In this document: one piece after another, positions 1 through 8,740 of the stretch
Numbering within the stretch: position 1 is the first letter of the stretch
Layout: each line of letters begins with the position of its first letter
Source of the DNA: JBQTIP01 sp052388025
GTDB taxonomy: Bacteria > Actinomycetota > UBA4738 > HRBIN12
Assembly: GCA_052388025.1 (NCBI GenBank)
Contig: JBQTIP010000020.1
Location: forward strand, 18,076-82,075
DNA length: 64,000 nucleotides
Direction of reading: 5' to 3'
The notes under the pieces: generated by a model
What the model was told of the DNA's origin: nothing
The model's database searches: none
The model's input: only the letters and a program-made list of their open reading frames with translations
Translations under genes and position numbers: made by a program

Positions 1-1113
1 AGGATTTCTTCCTCGCGCCGGACCTCTCCACCCTCCGGCCGTATCCGGGCGTCGAGGGCACAGCGATCTGCATCGCCGACATCCACGACGAGACGGGCGA
101 GCTGCTGGAGATCGCGCCGCGCACGATGCTCCGGCGGCAGGTCGAGCGCGCGGCCGGTCTCGGCTACGACGCCGTTATGGCCTCGGAGCTCGAGTTCTAC
201 CTGTTCCATGGTGACCTGCGCACGGCCCGCCTGAACCGCTTCCGCGACCTCGAGCCCACCACGCTCGTCCGCTCCGACTACAGCATCGTCGGGCAGGCCG
301 TCCAGGAGCCGTTCATCCGCCGCGTTCGGAACGAGATGGACGCGGCCGGCATCCCGATCTGGGCGTGCCAGGCGGAGTACGGCCTCGGCCAGTGGGAGGT
401 GAACCTCGAGCACGCCCACCCGATCGAGATGGCCGACCGCCAGGTGATCTACAAGTCCGGAGTCAAGGAGATGGCGCTCCAGTCGGACCTCGCCTGCACG
501 TTCATGGCGCGCCCGAACGACGACATGGGCTCGTCGGGCCACTTCCACGTCTCGCTCTGGCAGGACGGCGAGCCCGTGTTCGCCGAGCCCGGCGCGCGGC
601 TCTCCGCCGTTGCGAAGGGCTTCCTCGCCGGGCTGATGAAGCACCTCGACGAGACCGCGCTGTTCTTCGCGCCGTACGTGAACTCCTACAAGCGCCACCT
701 CACAGAGGACTTCGGCGGCGGCATCAACGGGTGGGGGCTTCGACAACCGCACGATCGCGTTCCGCGTCGTCGGGCACGGCGGCTCGCTGCGCGTCGAGCA
801 CCGCTACCCCGGCGCCGACGCGAACCCGTACCTCGCCGCGGCCGCGATCCTGGCCGCGGGGCTCGACGGCATCGAGCGCTCGCTCGACCCGGGCCCTCCG
901 TTCGTCGGCAACGCCTACGAGGACCCGGAGCTGCCCCGCACGCCCGAGTCGCTGCTGGATGCGCTTAGCGCCTTCGAGGCATCGGCGTTCGTCGCCGAGA
1001 CCTTCGGGAAGGAGGTGGTCGAGCACTACGGGGCGCACGCCCGCGGGGAGTGGGCGGGCTACCTCCGCGCCGTTACCGACTGGGAGGTCCTGCGCGCCTT
1101 CGAGCAAGCGTGA
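1..1113 (+). CDS. Glutamine synthetase-like amine ligase (5' partial, frameshifted)
   Basis: ATP-dependent ligase of the glutamine synthetase superfamily, probably joining glutamate to ammonia or an amine (PuuA, IpuC and GlnA4-like proteins are known amine users). The frame is open from the window edge, so the N-terminus is missing. Family motifs are visible: SELEFYLF (metal-binding Glu strand), GQWEVNLEHAHP, SSGHFHVSL and GGGINGW. At the G-run 733-737 the frame breaks. Removing one G restores GFDNRTIAFRVVGHGG and a good C-terminal domain ending at the TGA at 1111-1113. The +1 base is either a sequencing error or a real mutation. Whether the substrate is ammonia or an amine cannot be told from the fragment; the decarboxylase and amine oxidase nearby make amine use plausible. 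The P450 gene starts 84 bp downstream on the same strand. Confidence 0.85.
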
Positions 1114-1197
1114 CCGAAGGGATCGAACGCCGCCGGTTGCCCGGAAGGTCGTTCCGGAGCAACATAGCTCCGTCCCGCTCGCTATCGGAGGAACGAC

Positions 1198-2439
1198 GTG
1201 CTCACAAGCGAGATCGATCTCGCGAATCCCGACGGCTACGTCGAGCGGATCCCATACGAGTGGTTCGACTACCTGCGCCAGGAGCAGCCCGTGTACTGGC
1301 ACGAGGAGCCGACGCCGAACCACGGTTTCTGGGCGGTCACCCGCTACGACGACCTTGTCGCGGTCCACATGGACTGGCGGACGTACTCCTCGGAGCTCGG
1401 CGCCGTATCGCTCGAGGAGCTCGACGAGGAACAGCTCCAGATCCGCAAGACGATGTTGGAGACCGATCCGCCCCGGCACCGCGAGATGCGCAACGTCTGC
1501 AACAAGAAGCTTTCGGCCCGCGCCGTCGGCAGGTACGAGGAGTTCATCCGCGGCGTGGCCCGAGACGTGCTCGACCGGGCGCTGCCAATGGGCGAGCTCG
1601 ACTTCGTCCAGGAGATCTCCAGGGAGCTCCCGATCCGGTTCCTCTGCGCGATCCTCAAGGTGCCCCAGGAGGACGCCACGATGCTGATCGATTGGGGCGA
1701 CCAGATGATCGGCAACCAGGACCCGGACTTCTCGAGGGCCGTCGTCGACCAGGTGGACACGGAGGAGTTTCGCTACCTGCCGTTCCGCTCGCCTGCGGCC
1801 CTCGAGGCTTTCGAGTACGCCGACCGCCAGCGCGACCTCCGGCTTGAGGAGCCGACCGACGACGTCATCGCCGCGCTCACGGTCGCCCAGTCCGAGGGGA
1901 TCCTGACCGAGCACGAGTTCCACACGTACTTCACGCTCTTGATGATCGCGGGCAACGAGACGACTCGGCACACGATCTCCCACGGGATCCTCGCGCTGAT
2001 GGAGCACCCCGATCAGATGGAGCGACTGCGGAACGACACTTCGCTCATGCCGACGGCCGTCGAGGAGATGCTCCGGTGGGCCACGCCTGTCCTGCACTTC
2101 CGGCGCACGGCGTCGTGTGACACCGAGCTCCGCGGAACGAAGATCAGGAAGGGCGACAAGATCGTCACCTGGTACATCTCGGCGAACCGCGATGAAGCGG
2201 TGTTCCCGGGCCCCTACCGGTTCGATATCTCGCGCTCGCCGAACGAGCACGTTACGTTCGGCCCCGGCGGCCCGCACTTCTGCCTTGGGGCGCACCTCGC
2301 GAGGCTCGAGACCCGGATCCTGTTCGAAGAGCTGCTCCCCAGGCTGAAGTCGATCGAGCTCACCGGACCGGTCCAGCGGATGCGCTCCAACTTCGTGAAC
2401 GGCATCAAGCATATGCCCGTCAAGGTTCAGCTAGTCTGA
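1198..2439 (+). CDS. Cytochrome P450
   Basis: Haem monooxygenase of 413 aa, the usual length for a soluble bacterial class I P450. All hallmarks are present: I-helix AGNETTR (251-257, proton-delivery groove), K-helix ExxR at E290-R293, and the haem loop FGPGGPHFCLG with axial Cys362. The GTG start is set by a strong GGAGG 7 bases upstream. The haem-loop wording resembles CYP124/125/142-type sterol and fatty-acid hydroxylases, but the substrate is unknown. It needs electron donors; the closest candidates in the window are the FAD ferredoxin reductase and Rieske ferredoxin at 23.6-25.1 kb, not a neighbour. The stop codon lies inside a palindrome (2430-2450). Confidence 0.95.
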   Translation: MLTSEIDLANPDGYVERIPYEWFDYLRQEQPVYWHEEPTPNHGFWAVTRYDDLVAVHMDWRTYSSELGAVSLEELDEEQLQIRKTMLETDPPRHREMRNVCNKKLSARAVGRYEEFIRGVARDVLDRALPMGELDFVQEISRELPIRFLCAILKVPQEDATMLIDWGDQMIGNQDPDFSRAVVDQVDTEEFRYLPFRSPAALEAFEYADRQRDLRLEEPTDDVIAALTVAQSEGILTEHEFHTYFTLLMIAGNETTRHTISHGILALMEHPDQMERLRNDTSLMPTAVEEMLRWATPVLHFRRTASCDTELRGTKIRKGDKIVTWYISANRDEAVFPGPYRFDISRSPNEHVTFGPGGPHFCLGAHLARLETRILFEELLPRLKSIELTGPVQRMRSNFVNGIKHMPVKVQLV

Positions 2440-2450
2440 ACCAGACTAGC
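2430..2450. repeat. CTAG palindrome, copy 1
   Basis: Perfect inverted repeat: arms GCTAGTCTG and CAGACTAGC around AAC. It contains the stop codon of the P450 gene and lies in the gap before the convergent decarboxylase. The core CTAGTCTG-N3-CAGACTAG recurs exactly at 48556-48576 and in a shortened form at 23235-23253. It may act as a bidirectional terminator or be a mobile palindrome; no T-run follows. Confidence 0.75.
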
Positions 2451-2476
2451 GTTAGCTCACCGGAACCCCGGGCCCT

Positions 2477-3964
2477 TCAGCTCTTAGCAGCCAGACGGTT
2501 GCCGACCTCGCGAGAGACGTCGATGAGCGCGAGAACGTCGTCGTCCGTCGTGCGGTAGTTCACGAAGCACGGGCGCAGGTACACCTTGTCGTCGATCAGC
2601 GCCGAGGCGATGTAGACCCGTCCATCCTTCATCAGCTCCTGCGCCAACCGGTGGTTGTGCGCGTTCAGGTCTTCGACTCCCTCGGGCACGTGTCGGAACG
2701 GCACGATCGAGAGCACCGGCGGGCCGAGCGGCTCCAAGTCGTCGTACTGCCGGACCTCCCGGTACAGCAGCTCCGCCTCGTCGAGGTTCCGCTGGATCGC
2801 CGCGCGGAACGCAGGCGCGCCGTGTGCCCGGAACGCAAGCCAGAACTTGAGGGCCCGGAAGGGCCGCGAGTACTCCAACGTGATATCGACCGCGTGCAGC
2901 TCGTGCCGCTGGTGAGGCAGGTACCCCTCCTCGTGCTTGAAGGCGGCCTCGAGCTGCTCCCGACGCTTGACCAGCACCACGCCGCACGCCTTCGGCAGAT
3001 ACAGCCACTTGTGCGCGTCCACGGAGCACGAGTCGGCCCTCTCGAGCCCGGTGAACAGGTGCGCCTTCGACGGGACCGCCGCCGCCGGCAGCCCGTACGC
3101 GCCGTCAACGTGGAGCCAGACTCCTCGCTTCTCGCACACTTCGGCGAGCGGTCCGATCGGGTCGACCGCTCCGGTCAACGTCGTCCCGGCCGTCGCCACG
3201 ACGGCGATGGGCACCACCCCCTCCGCCCGGTCCCGGTCGATCGCCTCCGCGACAGCCTCCGGCCGCACGCCCCGGTCCCGGCCGATCGGCAGCGCCCGAA
3301 CGTTCGCCGCCCCGATGCCGAGTAGCTCGGCGGCGCGGATGACCGAGTAGTGCACCTCCTCCGAGCAGTACAGGGCGACGCGCCGGCCCACGAGCCCCTC
3401 CGTCCTGCTCCCCGGAAGCGCGTGCTCGCGCGCCGAGGCGAGCACCGTCGTGTTGCTGACCGTTCCACCGCTGGTGAACGCGCCGCTCCCCGCCGGGAAG
3501 CCGATGAACTCGGCCGCCCACCGGACGGCCTGCTGCTCGATCTCCGTCGCCGCGGCCGCGTAGACCGCGAGGTTCGCGTCATAGCAGGCGGCGAGCGCGT
3601 CGGCGATCGCGCCGATCTCCAAGCCCGACGATCCGATGAACGCGAAGTACCGCGGCCGGGGCTGGGCGATTGTCTCGTCGAGGATCCGGGCGGCGTCCTC
3701 GAGAACCTCGAAGACCGGAGCCGGTTCCTCCGGCAGCTCCGTCCGAAGCAGCGCTCGCACGCGCTCGTCGAGCGGCGGCTCCTCCGGCCGGAAGCGGTCG
3801 AAGCTCCGCCAGGCCTGCTCGATCAGCTCCGCCGCGCGGGCGAGCGCCTCTTCCCTCGGCGCGTCGAGTCGGAGAGGGCGCTCGCCCCAGATCCTGTGCG
3901 TGTGTTCCCCGTCCGTGCCCGGCTCAACTCCCCGGCATCGGCGCTGGCCGCGCGACCTCCTCAC
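2477..3964 (-). CDS. PLP-dependent group II (aromatic amino acid-type) decarboxylase
   Basis: Decarboxylates an amino acid to its amine; pyridoxal-phosphate fold type I, AADC/tyrosine decarboxylase family. The PLP lysine lies in DAHKWL (about residue 319). Also visible are the cofactor-contacting HVDGAYG, the substrate-loop EEVHYS and the N-terminal RYFAFIGSSG typical of the family. The start is uncertain. The only in-frame starts are a GTG at 3964 and an ATG at 4042, both inside the upstream permease gene; the shorter one (495 aa, 41-bp overlap) is listed. The amino-acid permease directly upstream suggests a transport-plus-decarboxylation pair. The substrate (tyrosine, DOPA, tryptophan or other) is not determined by sequence alone. 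Confidence 0.9.
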   Translation of the reverse strand: MRRSRGQRRCRGVEPGTDGEHTHRIWGERPLRLDAPREEALARAAELIEQAWRSFDRFRPEEPPLDERVRALLRTELPEEPAPVFEVLEDAARILDETIAQPRPRYFAFIGSSGLEIGAIADALAACYDANLAVYAAAATEIEQQAVRWAAEFIGFPAGSGAFTSGGTVSNTTVLASAREHALPGSRTEGLVGRRVALYCSEEVHYSVIRAAELLGIGAANVRALPIGRDRGVRPEAVAEAIDRDRAEGVVPIAVVATAGTTLTGAVDPIGPLAEVCEKRGVWLHVDGAYGLPAAAVPSKAHLFTGLERADSCSVDAHKWLYLPKACGVVLVKRREQLEAAFKHEEGYLPHQRHELHAVDITLEYSRPFRALKFWLAFRAHGAPAFRAAIQRNLDEAELLYREVRQYDDLEPLGPPVLSIVPFRHVPEGVEDLNAHNHRLAQELMKDGRVYIASALIDDKVYLRPCFVNYRTTDDDVLALIDVSREVGNRLAAKS

Positions 3965-5417
3965 CGGACCCGACCGCGCCGGCCGCCTGGGCGGACAGAC
4001 GGAACTTGCCCCGGCCGACCAGCGCCAACAGGATGACCACACCGATCACCGCCCAGCCCAGCAGGAACCAGTACACCGTGTTGAACGGCGAGGGGACCTT
4101 GTAGACGCTCGCGAAGATGGCTCCCGCTTGGATGAGGAATCCGACGGCGCCCGCAACGACCAAGGAGCCGCTGCTGACCTTGCCCCACAATCCTCTGAAG
4201 GCCGCCAGGGCAACCGCCGCATACACCACAGCGAGCGTGAGCCCGCCGTATCCAGCCTCCCATAGGAATAGCGGGAAGTACTCTGGTCCCCCGCCGGTGT
4301 CGAGTACTCCGTGCGCGAGGCGGACCCAGGCGATCTCGGCCACGGCGATCCCCACGACCAGCACGATCGACACGACCGGCGTGCCGTAGCGCGGCGAAAC
4401 CTTCGCCAGCGCGCCCGGGATCCTCCGGTCCCTTGCCAGGGCGAAGATCAGCCGGCTGGCCGCCACAGACGCGCCGATCCCGACGGCCGCGATATCCAGG
4501 AGCAGAATGATGTTCATCAGGTCGAACAGGAAGTTCGATCCGAAGCCGCCATCCGCGGCCGGAAGCGCCAGGACCAGCACCGGCGCCCCGCTGCCGGCCC
4601 ACGCCTTCGCGTCGAGCCCGAACCCGATGGCCTCCGCGTACGAGGCCACGAGGAAGTACACGGTGACGACGGCGATCGACAGGAGCACGGCTCGGGGAAC
4701 TGTTCGCTTCGGGTTGGGGGTCTCCTCGGAGAGGTTCGCTGCCGACTCGAACCCTACGAACAGCAGGATGGCGTAGAGCACGCCGTAGAACATGTTGCCG
4801 AAGCCCCCGGCCTCGCCCGGGTTGAAGGGCTCGATGCTGTTCCCGCCGTGTCCGCCCTTCACGATGATGTAGAGGAGGAAGATCGTGACGACGCTCGCGG
4901 AGAAGAGCACGAGCGCGAGCTGCGCGCGGGTCGAGATCCGGACGCCGAAGTACAGGACGCAGAACAGGATCCCCGTGTAGACCAGGTCGAGGACCCAGTA
5001 CGGGATGTTGATGTTGTAGGCCTGGCTCAGGAAGTCGGCCGTGAGCCCGCCGATCAGGAGCGGGATCGCCACGGCGAGGACGATGAGCCCGCCCGTGTAT
5101 ACCCACCCGAAGACGAACCCCACCCGCTCGCCGACGCCGGCGGTGATGTAGTCGTACAACGCCCCGCAGGCGTGGATCCTCTTCGCGTACTCCGCGATGA
5201 TCCAGCCGAGCGCCGCCACCCCGATGGCTGCGATGAGGATGGCGATGGGAGTGGCTACACCCGCGCCCTTCCCGGCGTTGTTGGCGCCCACGACGAGCGA
5301 CAGCAACAGGATCGCCCCGAACACTGGGCCCATGAACCCCACGGTCTGGGCGACGACGTCGATGAACGAGAGTTTCCCTTCGCCCAGCTTCTCGTATTCA
5401 ACCTGCTCGATGGCCAT
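3924..5417 (-). CDS. APC-family amino acid permease
   Basis: Membrane transporter of 497 aa with about 12 hydrophobic segments. It belongs to the amino acid-polyamine-organocation superfamily: an N-terminal FIDVVAQTVGFMGPVFG first helix, then ALGWIIAEYAKRIHACGALYDYI, as in APC permeases. ATG start preceded by AAAGGGG. Its 3' end overlaps the decarboxylase gene by about 41 bp, so the two are probably co-transcribed and translationally coupled. In such pairs the permease imports the amino acid or exchanges it for the amine product. A 95-bp gap separates it from the hydrolase gene upstream, which could hold its own promoter. Confidence 0.93.
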   Translation of the reverse strand: MAIEQVEYEKLGEGKLSFIDVVAQTVGFMGPVFGAILLLSLVVGANNAGKGAGVATPIAILIAAIGVAALGWIIAEYAKRIHACGALYDYITAGVGERVGFVFGWVYTGGLIVLAVAIPLLIGGLTADFLSQAYNINIPYWVLDLVYTGILFCVLYFGVRISTRAQLALVLFSASVVTIFLLYIIVKGGHGGNSIEPFNPGEAGGFGNMFYGVLYAILLFVGFESAANLSEETPNPKRTVPRAVLLSIAVVTVYFLVASYAEAIGFGLDAKAWAGSGAPVLVLALPAADGGFGSNFLFDLMNIILLLDIAAVGIGASVAASRLIFALARDRRIPGALAKVSPRYGTPVVSIVLVVGIAVAEIAWVRLAHGVLDTGGGPEYFPLFLWEAGYGGLTLAVVYAAVALAAFRGLWGKVSSGSLVVAGAVGFLIQAGAIFASVYKVPSPFNTVYWFLLGWAVIGVVILLALVGRGKFRLSAQAAGAVGSGEEVARPAPMPGS

Positions 5418-5512
5418 ACTCGCCCCTTTCCATTTGACCGGGCCGATGCAGCGCCCCGCGACGCCCGAATGCTAGGCGATGCTCTTTATCCGAGTCCAAT
5501 TGGTCGGCGCAG

Positions 5513-6322
5513 TCAGCCAGAGAGCTCCTCCAGGAAGGTCAGAAGCGCAGCATTGAAGGCATCCGGCTCCTCGAGGAACGGGCAGTGGCTGGAGCGGTCG
5601 AAGATCTGGAGCCTGGAGTCCGGCAGGACCCCGGCCATCCACTTTCCGGCCTCGGGGCTCGTCGCCTTGTCGTCGCCCCCGAACAGGACGAGCGTCGGGA
5701 TCTTGATCTCGGGGAGAAACGGGCGATAGTCCTGGAAGGTCTGGTTCACCAGGATCGAAGTGCCGATGACCGGTGGGACCTTCGTGATCTCCGCGACGAG
5801 CAGCGCCGTCATCTCGGGCGAGGGCTCGTGCAGCATGAGGCCGGCAAACCCCTCGGCCAGGGAGGGCAGATCCATCTGGATGTGCTCGACCGTCTCGCCC
5901 AACGCCTCCAGGGTGAACAGCCCGAACGGGTATCCGTCGCTCCACGCGAAGTCCGACGGCGGCTGGTCCACGATCACGAGCCCGGCGACGTCGTCCTGGC
6001 CGAACTCCTTGAGGTATTCGTAGGCGACCATCGCCCCCATCGACCAGCCGACCAGGACGGGCCGCTCCACGCCGATCGCCTCGAACAGCGCCCGCAGATC
6101 CCTAGCGTAGTTCGAGACCGTGTGCCCGGTCTGGGCCCTCTCGGAATCACCGTGCCCCCGGAGGTCCGGCACGACGACGCGGAATCCGCGGGAGAAGAAC
6201 TCCAGCTGCCGGTCGAAGAACCGCCCGCTGCACATCACGCCGTGGATGAAGACGATCGGCCTTCCCTCGCCGCGGTCCCGAACGTTCAGCGTGACGCCGT
6301 TAACGGTCACTCGGTCACCCAT
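5513..6322 (-). CDS. Alpha/beta-hydrolase fold protein
   Basis: Soluble hydrolase of 269 aa. The catalytic triad is readable: nucleophile Ser94 in GWSMGA, an Asp near 217-218 in FGGDDKA, and His246 in RSSHCPF. An HG oxyanion motif lies near residue 28. The ATG at 6322 is chosen because homology starts there (MGDRVTVNG); a longer frame to 6442 would run into the dioxygenase gene. It lies 17 bp downstream of hpaD-like and shares its strand, so a role on a ring-cleavage product or an ester of the same pathway is plausible. Substrate not determinable. Confidence 0.9.
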   Translation of the reverse strand: MGDRVTVNGVTLNVRDRGEGRPIVFIHGVMCSGRFFDRQLEFFSRGFRVVVPDLRGHGDSERAQTGHTVSNYARDLRALFEAIGVERPVLVGWSMGAMVAYEYLKEFGQDDVAGLVIVDQPPSDFAWSDGYPFGLFTLEALGETVEHIQMDLPSLAEGFAGLMLHEPSPEMTALLVAEITKVPPVIGTSILVNQTFQDYRPFLPEIKIPTLVLFGGDDKATSPEAGKWMAGVLPDSRLQIFDRSSHCPFLEEPDAFNAALLTFLEELSG

Positions 6323-6339
6323 GGCCGCGCTTTCTCCCC

Positions 6340-7218
6340 TCAAGCCGCCCACCCCCCCTCGGGCCGCTCGAACCACACGTGGACCTGGCCGGTGCCGACC
6401 GAGGCCTCGTAGTCGGAGAACTGTTCCCCCGGCGCGGAGCACGCCGCCCCCCCGAGCGCGCCGATCATGATGAGATAGTGCCCGAACTTGCCCTCCGGGC
6501 CGAACTTCTTGTACTCCGGCATCCAGTCGATCAGTCCTGCGTGGTCGCCCGCCCGCAGGAGCTCGAGCACGTGCTCGTCGGCGGCGCGAGCCTCCGGCGA
6601 GTGGATGTTCTCGAGGCTCGAGGACTCGTTGCCGCGCAGCTCACGGAACGACAGGAACTTGTGCGTTAGCCCGCCGGAGGCGAGCAGCACGACGCGGCGG
6701 TCGATCTCCGCGATCGCGTTCCTGATGAGCTCCCCCAGGAGCAGGAAGTCCTCCGTCTGCCCGCACTGGTTGATGCCGACCGAGACCCACCGCTCGCCGC
6801 CGTTCAGGTAGGTCCAGATGTTGACGGTGCCGTAGAAGATCGGCAGGTACGGATCGTCGGAGGCGAGCACCCACGTGTCGTCACGGCCGGCCGCCTGCTT
6901 CTCCAGGGCGAAGGCGAGCTCGGGGTCCCCGGGCATGTCGTAGGGGATCTGCCGCATCCCACGCGGCAGCTCGTGCGAGGTGAACTTCCCGCTGCGGCGC
7001 TCGTGCGCCGTGATGATGTGCTCGAACGTGACCTCCCAGTGCGTGTCGAAGACCACGATGGTGTCGGGCCGCAGCCGGTCGAGTACCTCCGACCTGAGGC
7101 GCCGCAGCCCGGGCACCAGGCTGATCTCCTTGCCCTCGTTGATCTCGAGCCTGATCGGCTCGGGCAGCATGATGGTCGGCACGTGGGAAACGAGGCCGGC
7201 CCCGGCGATCTCACCCAT
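6340..7218 (-). CDS. hpaD: Class III extradiol dioxygenase, homoprotocatechuate 2,3-dioxygenase-like
   Basis: LigB-superfamily ring-opening dioxygenase, 292 aa. It matches the E. coli HpcB/HpaD type over its whole length: SHVP (His12) and VVFDTHW (His60) for iron, then GKFTSHELP, LLASGGLTHKF, a PEYKKFGPEGKFGHYLI stretch and the C-terminal VGTGQVHVWF. The known reaction opens 3,4-dihydroxyphenylacetate next to the hydroxyls to give 5-carboxymethyl-2-hydroxymuconate semialdehyde. The next gene upstream encodes an HpaE-like dehydrogenase for that product, which supports the assignment. Related catechols such as protocatechuate remain possible. The later enzymes HpaF, HpaG, HpaH and HpaI are not in the window. 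Confidence 0.85.
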   Translation of the reverse strand: MGEIAGAGLVSHVPTIMLPEPIRLEINEGKEISLVPGLRRLRSEVLDRLRPDTIVVFDTHWEVTFEHIITAHERRSGKFTSHELPRGMRQIPYDMPGDPELAFALEKQAAGRDDTWVLASDDPYLPIFYGTVNIWTYLNGGERWVSVGINQCGQTEDFLLLGELIRNAIAEIDRRVVLLASGGLTHKFLSFRELRGNESSSLENIHSPEARAADEHVLELLRAGDHAGLIDWMPEYKKFGPEGKFGHYLIMIGALGGAACSAPGEQFSDYEASVGTGQVHVWFERPEGGWAA

Positions 7219-7233
7219 TGGCAGCTCCTTTGC

Positions 7234-8691
7234 TCACGTCGTCCACGGTGCGCTGCAGACGTTCTTGACGTCCGCGTAGAAGTCGAAGCTCCGCCTTCCA
7301 CCTTCGCGGCCGATCCCCGAGTCCCGGGCGCCGCCGAACGGCGCTCGAAGGTCCCTGACGAAGAAAGAGTTCACCCAGACCGTCCCCGCTACGACGCGAG
7401 CCGAGACGCGCTCGGCCCGCTCCGGGTCGCCCGTGTAGACGATGGCGGCGAGCCCGTAGTCGGTCTGATTCGCCATCTCGACGCCCTCGGCCTCGTCGAC
7501 GAAGCGCTGCAGCGTGAGAACCGGACCGAAGACCTCCTGGGTGAGGATCTCCGAGCCGGGCGCAGCGTCCACGAACAGCGTCGGCCGATAGTAGAGCCCG
7601 CCGAGCTCCTCGTTCGGGCCGCCGCCGAGGACGGCCTTCGCCCCGTCCTCCTTGGCGCGCTGCACGAACCCGTTGACCCGCTCGAAGTGCTCGGGTGTGA
7701 TCTGCGGCCCGATGTCGGTCGAGTCGAGGCGGGGGTCGCCCTGGCGGATCGCGGAGGCCTTCTCAAGGAACCGGTCCAGGAACGTGTCGTACACGTCCTG
7801 TTGCACCAGCAGCCGCGTGCCCGCGAGACACACCTGGCCGGCGTTGTCGTACTGGTTCACGGCCTGGTCTACCGCGGCGTCGAGGTCGGCGTCGGCGAAG
7901 ATCAGGAACGGCGACTTGCCGCCGAGCTCGAGCGACACGGGGGTGAGGTTCTTCGCAGCGGCGGCGCCGACTAGGCGGCCGGTGACCACGGAGCCGGTGA
8001 AGGCGATCCGATCCACGCCGGTGTGGGCCACGAGCGCCGCACCTGCCTCCTCACCGATCCCCTGCACAACGTTGAGGACGCCGTCGGGGAGCCCGGCCGC
8101 GTGCGCGATGTCGGCGAGCATGGATGCGGTGAGCGGCGCCCACTCCGGAGGCTTCAGCACGACGGTGTCGCCGGCCGCGAGCGCGGGGGCGAGCCTCCAG
8201 GTCGCGAGCATCAGCGGCGCGTTCCACGGGGTGATGACCACGGCCACGCCGGCCGGCTCCCACCGGACGCGGTTCACGTGCTCTCGGATCTCGAAGTCAT
8301 CCTCGTGCAGCGCCGCCAGCTGATCGGCGAAGAAGTGGAAGTTGTGCGCGACCCGGGGCATGACGCTGTTTCGCATCGAGCGAAGCAGGGAGCCGTTGTC
8401 GGTCGTCTCCACCACGGCCAGCTCGTTCACCCGCTGCTCGATGCCCTCCCCGATCGCGTGGAGGATGCGGGCTCGCTGGTCCGGCGCCGTGGCCGCCCAG
8501 CCGGGGAACGCGGCTCTGGCGGCAGCCACCGACGCTTCGGCCTCGCGCCCGCCGCCTCGCGCAACCATCGCGAGCAGCTCGCGGTCGATCGGTGAGTGGT
8601 CGAGGAACATGTCCGAGGAGGGGACGCGCGAGCCCCCGATCCAGTGATCGGCCGAGACCCTGATGCCCTCGATCGTCGAGACGTTCGCCAT
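7234..8691 (-). CDS. hpaE: Aldehyde dehydrogenase, 5-carboxymethyl-2-hydroxymuconate semialdehyde dehydrogenase-like
   Basis: NAD(P)-dependent aldehyde dehydrogenase of 485 aa. The general base Glu255 lies in SLELGGKSP and the catalytic Cys288 in GQVCLAGTR. It resembles E. coli HpaE more than generic ALDHs, including the long C-terminal signature VRDLRAPFGG...GIGREGG and the KNVC ending. Its likely job is oxidation of the HpaD ring-cleavage product. It is first in a compact run with hpaD (15-bp gap) and the hydrolase. Other 2-hydroxymuconate-type semialdehydes are possible substrates. Confidence 0.88.
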   Translation of the reverse strand: MANVSTIEGIRVSADHWIGGSRVPSSDMFLDHSPIDRELLAMVARGGGREAEASVAAARAAFPGWAATAPDQRARILHAIGEGIEQRVNELAVVETTDNGSLLRSMRNSVMPRVAHNFHFFADQLAALHEDDFEIREHVNRVRWEPAGVAVVITPWNAPLMLATWRLAPALAAGDTVVLKPPEWAPLTASMLADIAHAAGLPDGVLNVVQGIGEEAGAALVAHTGVDRIAFTGSVVTGRLVGAAAAKNLTPVSLELGGKSPFLIFADADLDAAVDQAVNQYDNAGQVCLAGTRLLVQQDVYDTFLDRFLEKASAIRQGDPRLDSTDIGPQITPEHFERVNGFVQRAKEDGAKAVLGGGPNEELGGLYYRPTLFVDAAPGSEILTQEVFGPVLTLQRFVDEAEGVEMANQTDYGLAAIVYTGDPERAERVSARVVAGTVWVNSFFVRDLRAPFGGARDSGIGREGGRRSFDFYADVKNVCSAPWTT

Positions 8692-8740
8692 CGGCCTGCC
8701 AGCCCCAGCCGAATCCTACGCCGGGCCGCGCCTCGAGCGC

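Noticed and set aside
724..2412. Long minus-strand open frame (over 500 codons) opposite the ligase and P450 genes
   Set aside because: Antisense to clear motifs of the ligase and P450; its product is Arg/Asp/Val-rich without domains, as expected from high-GC shadow frames.
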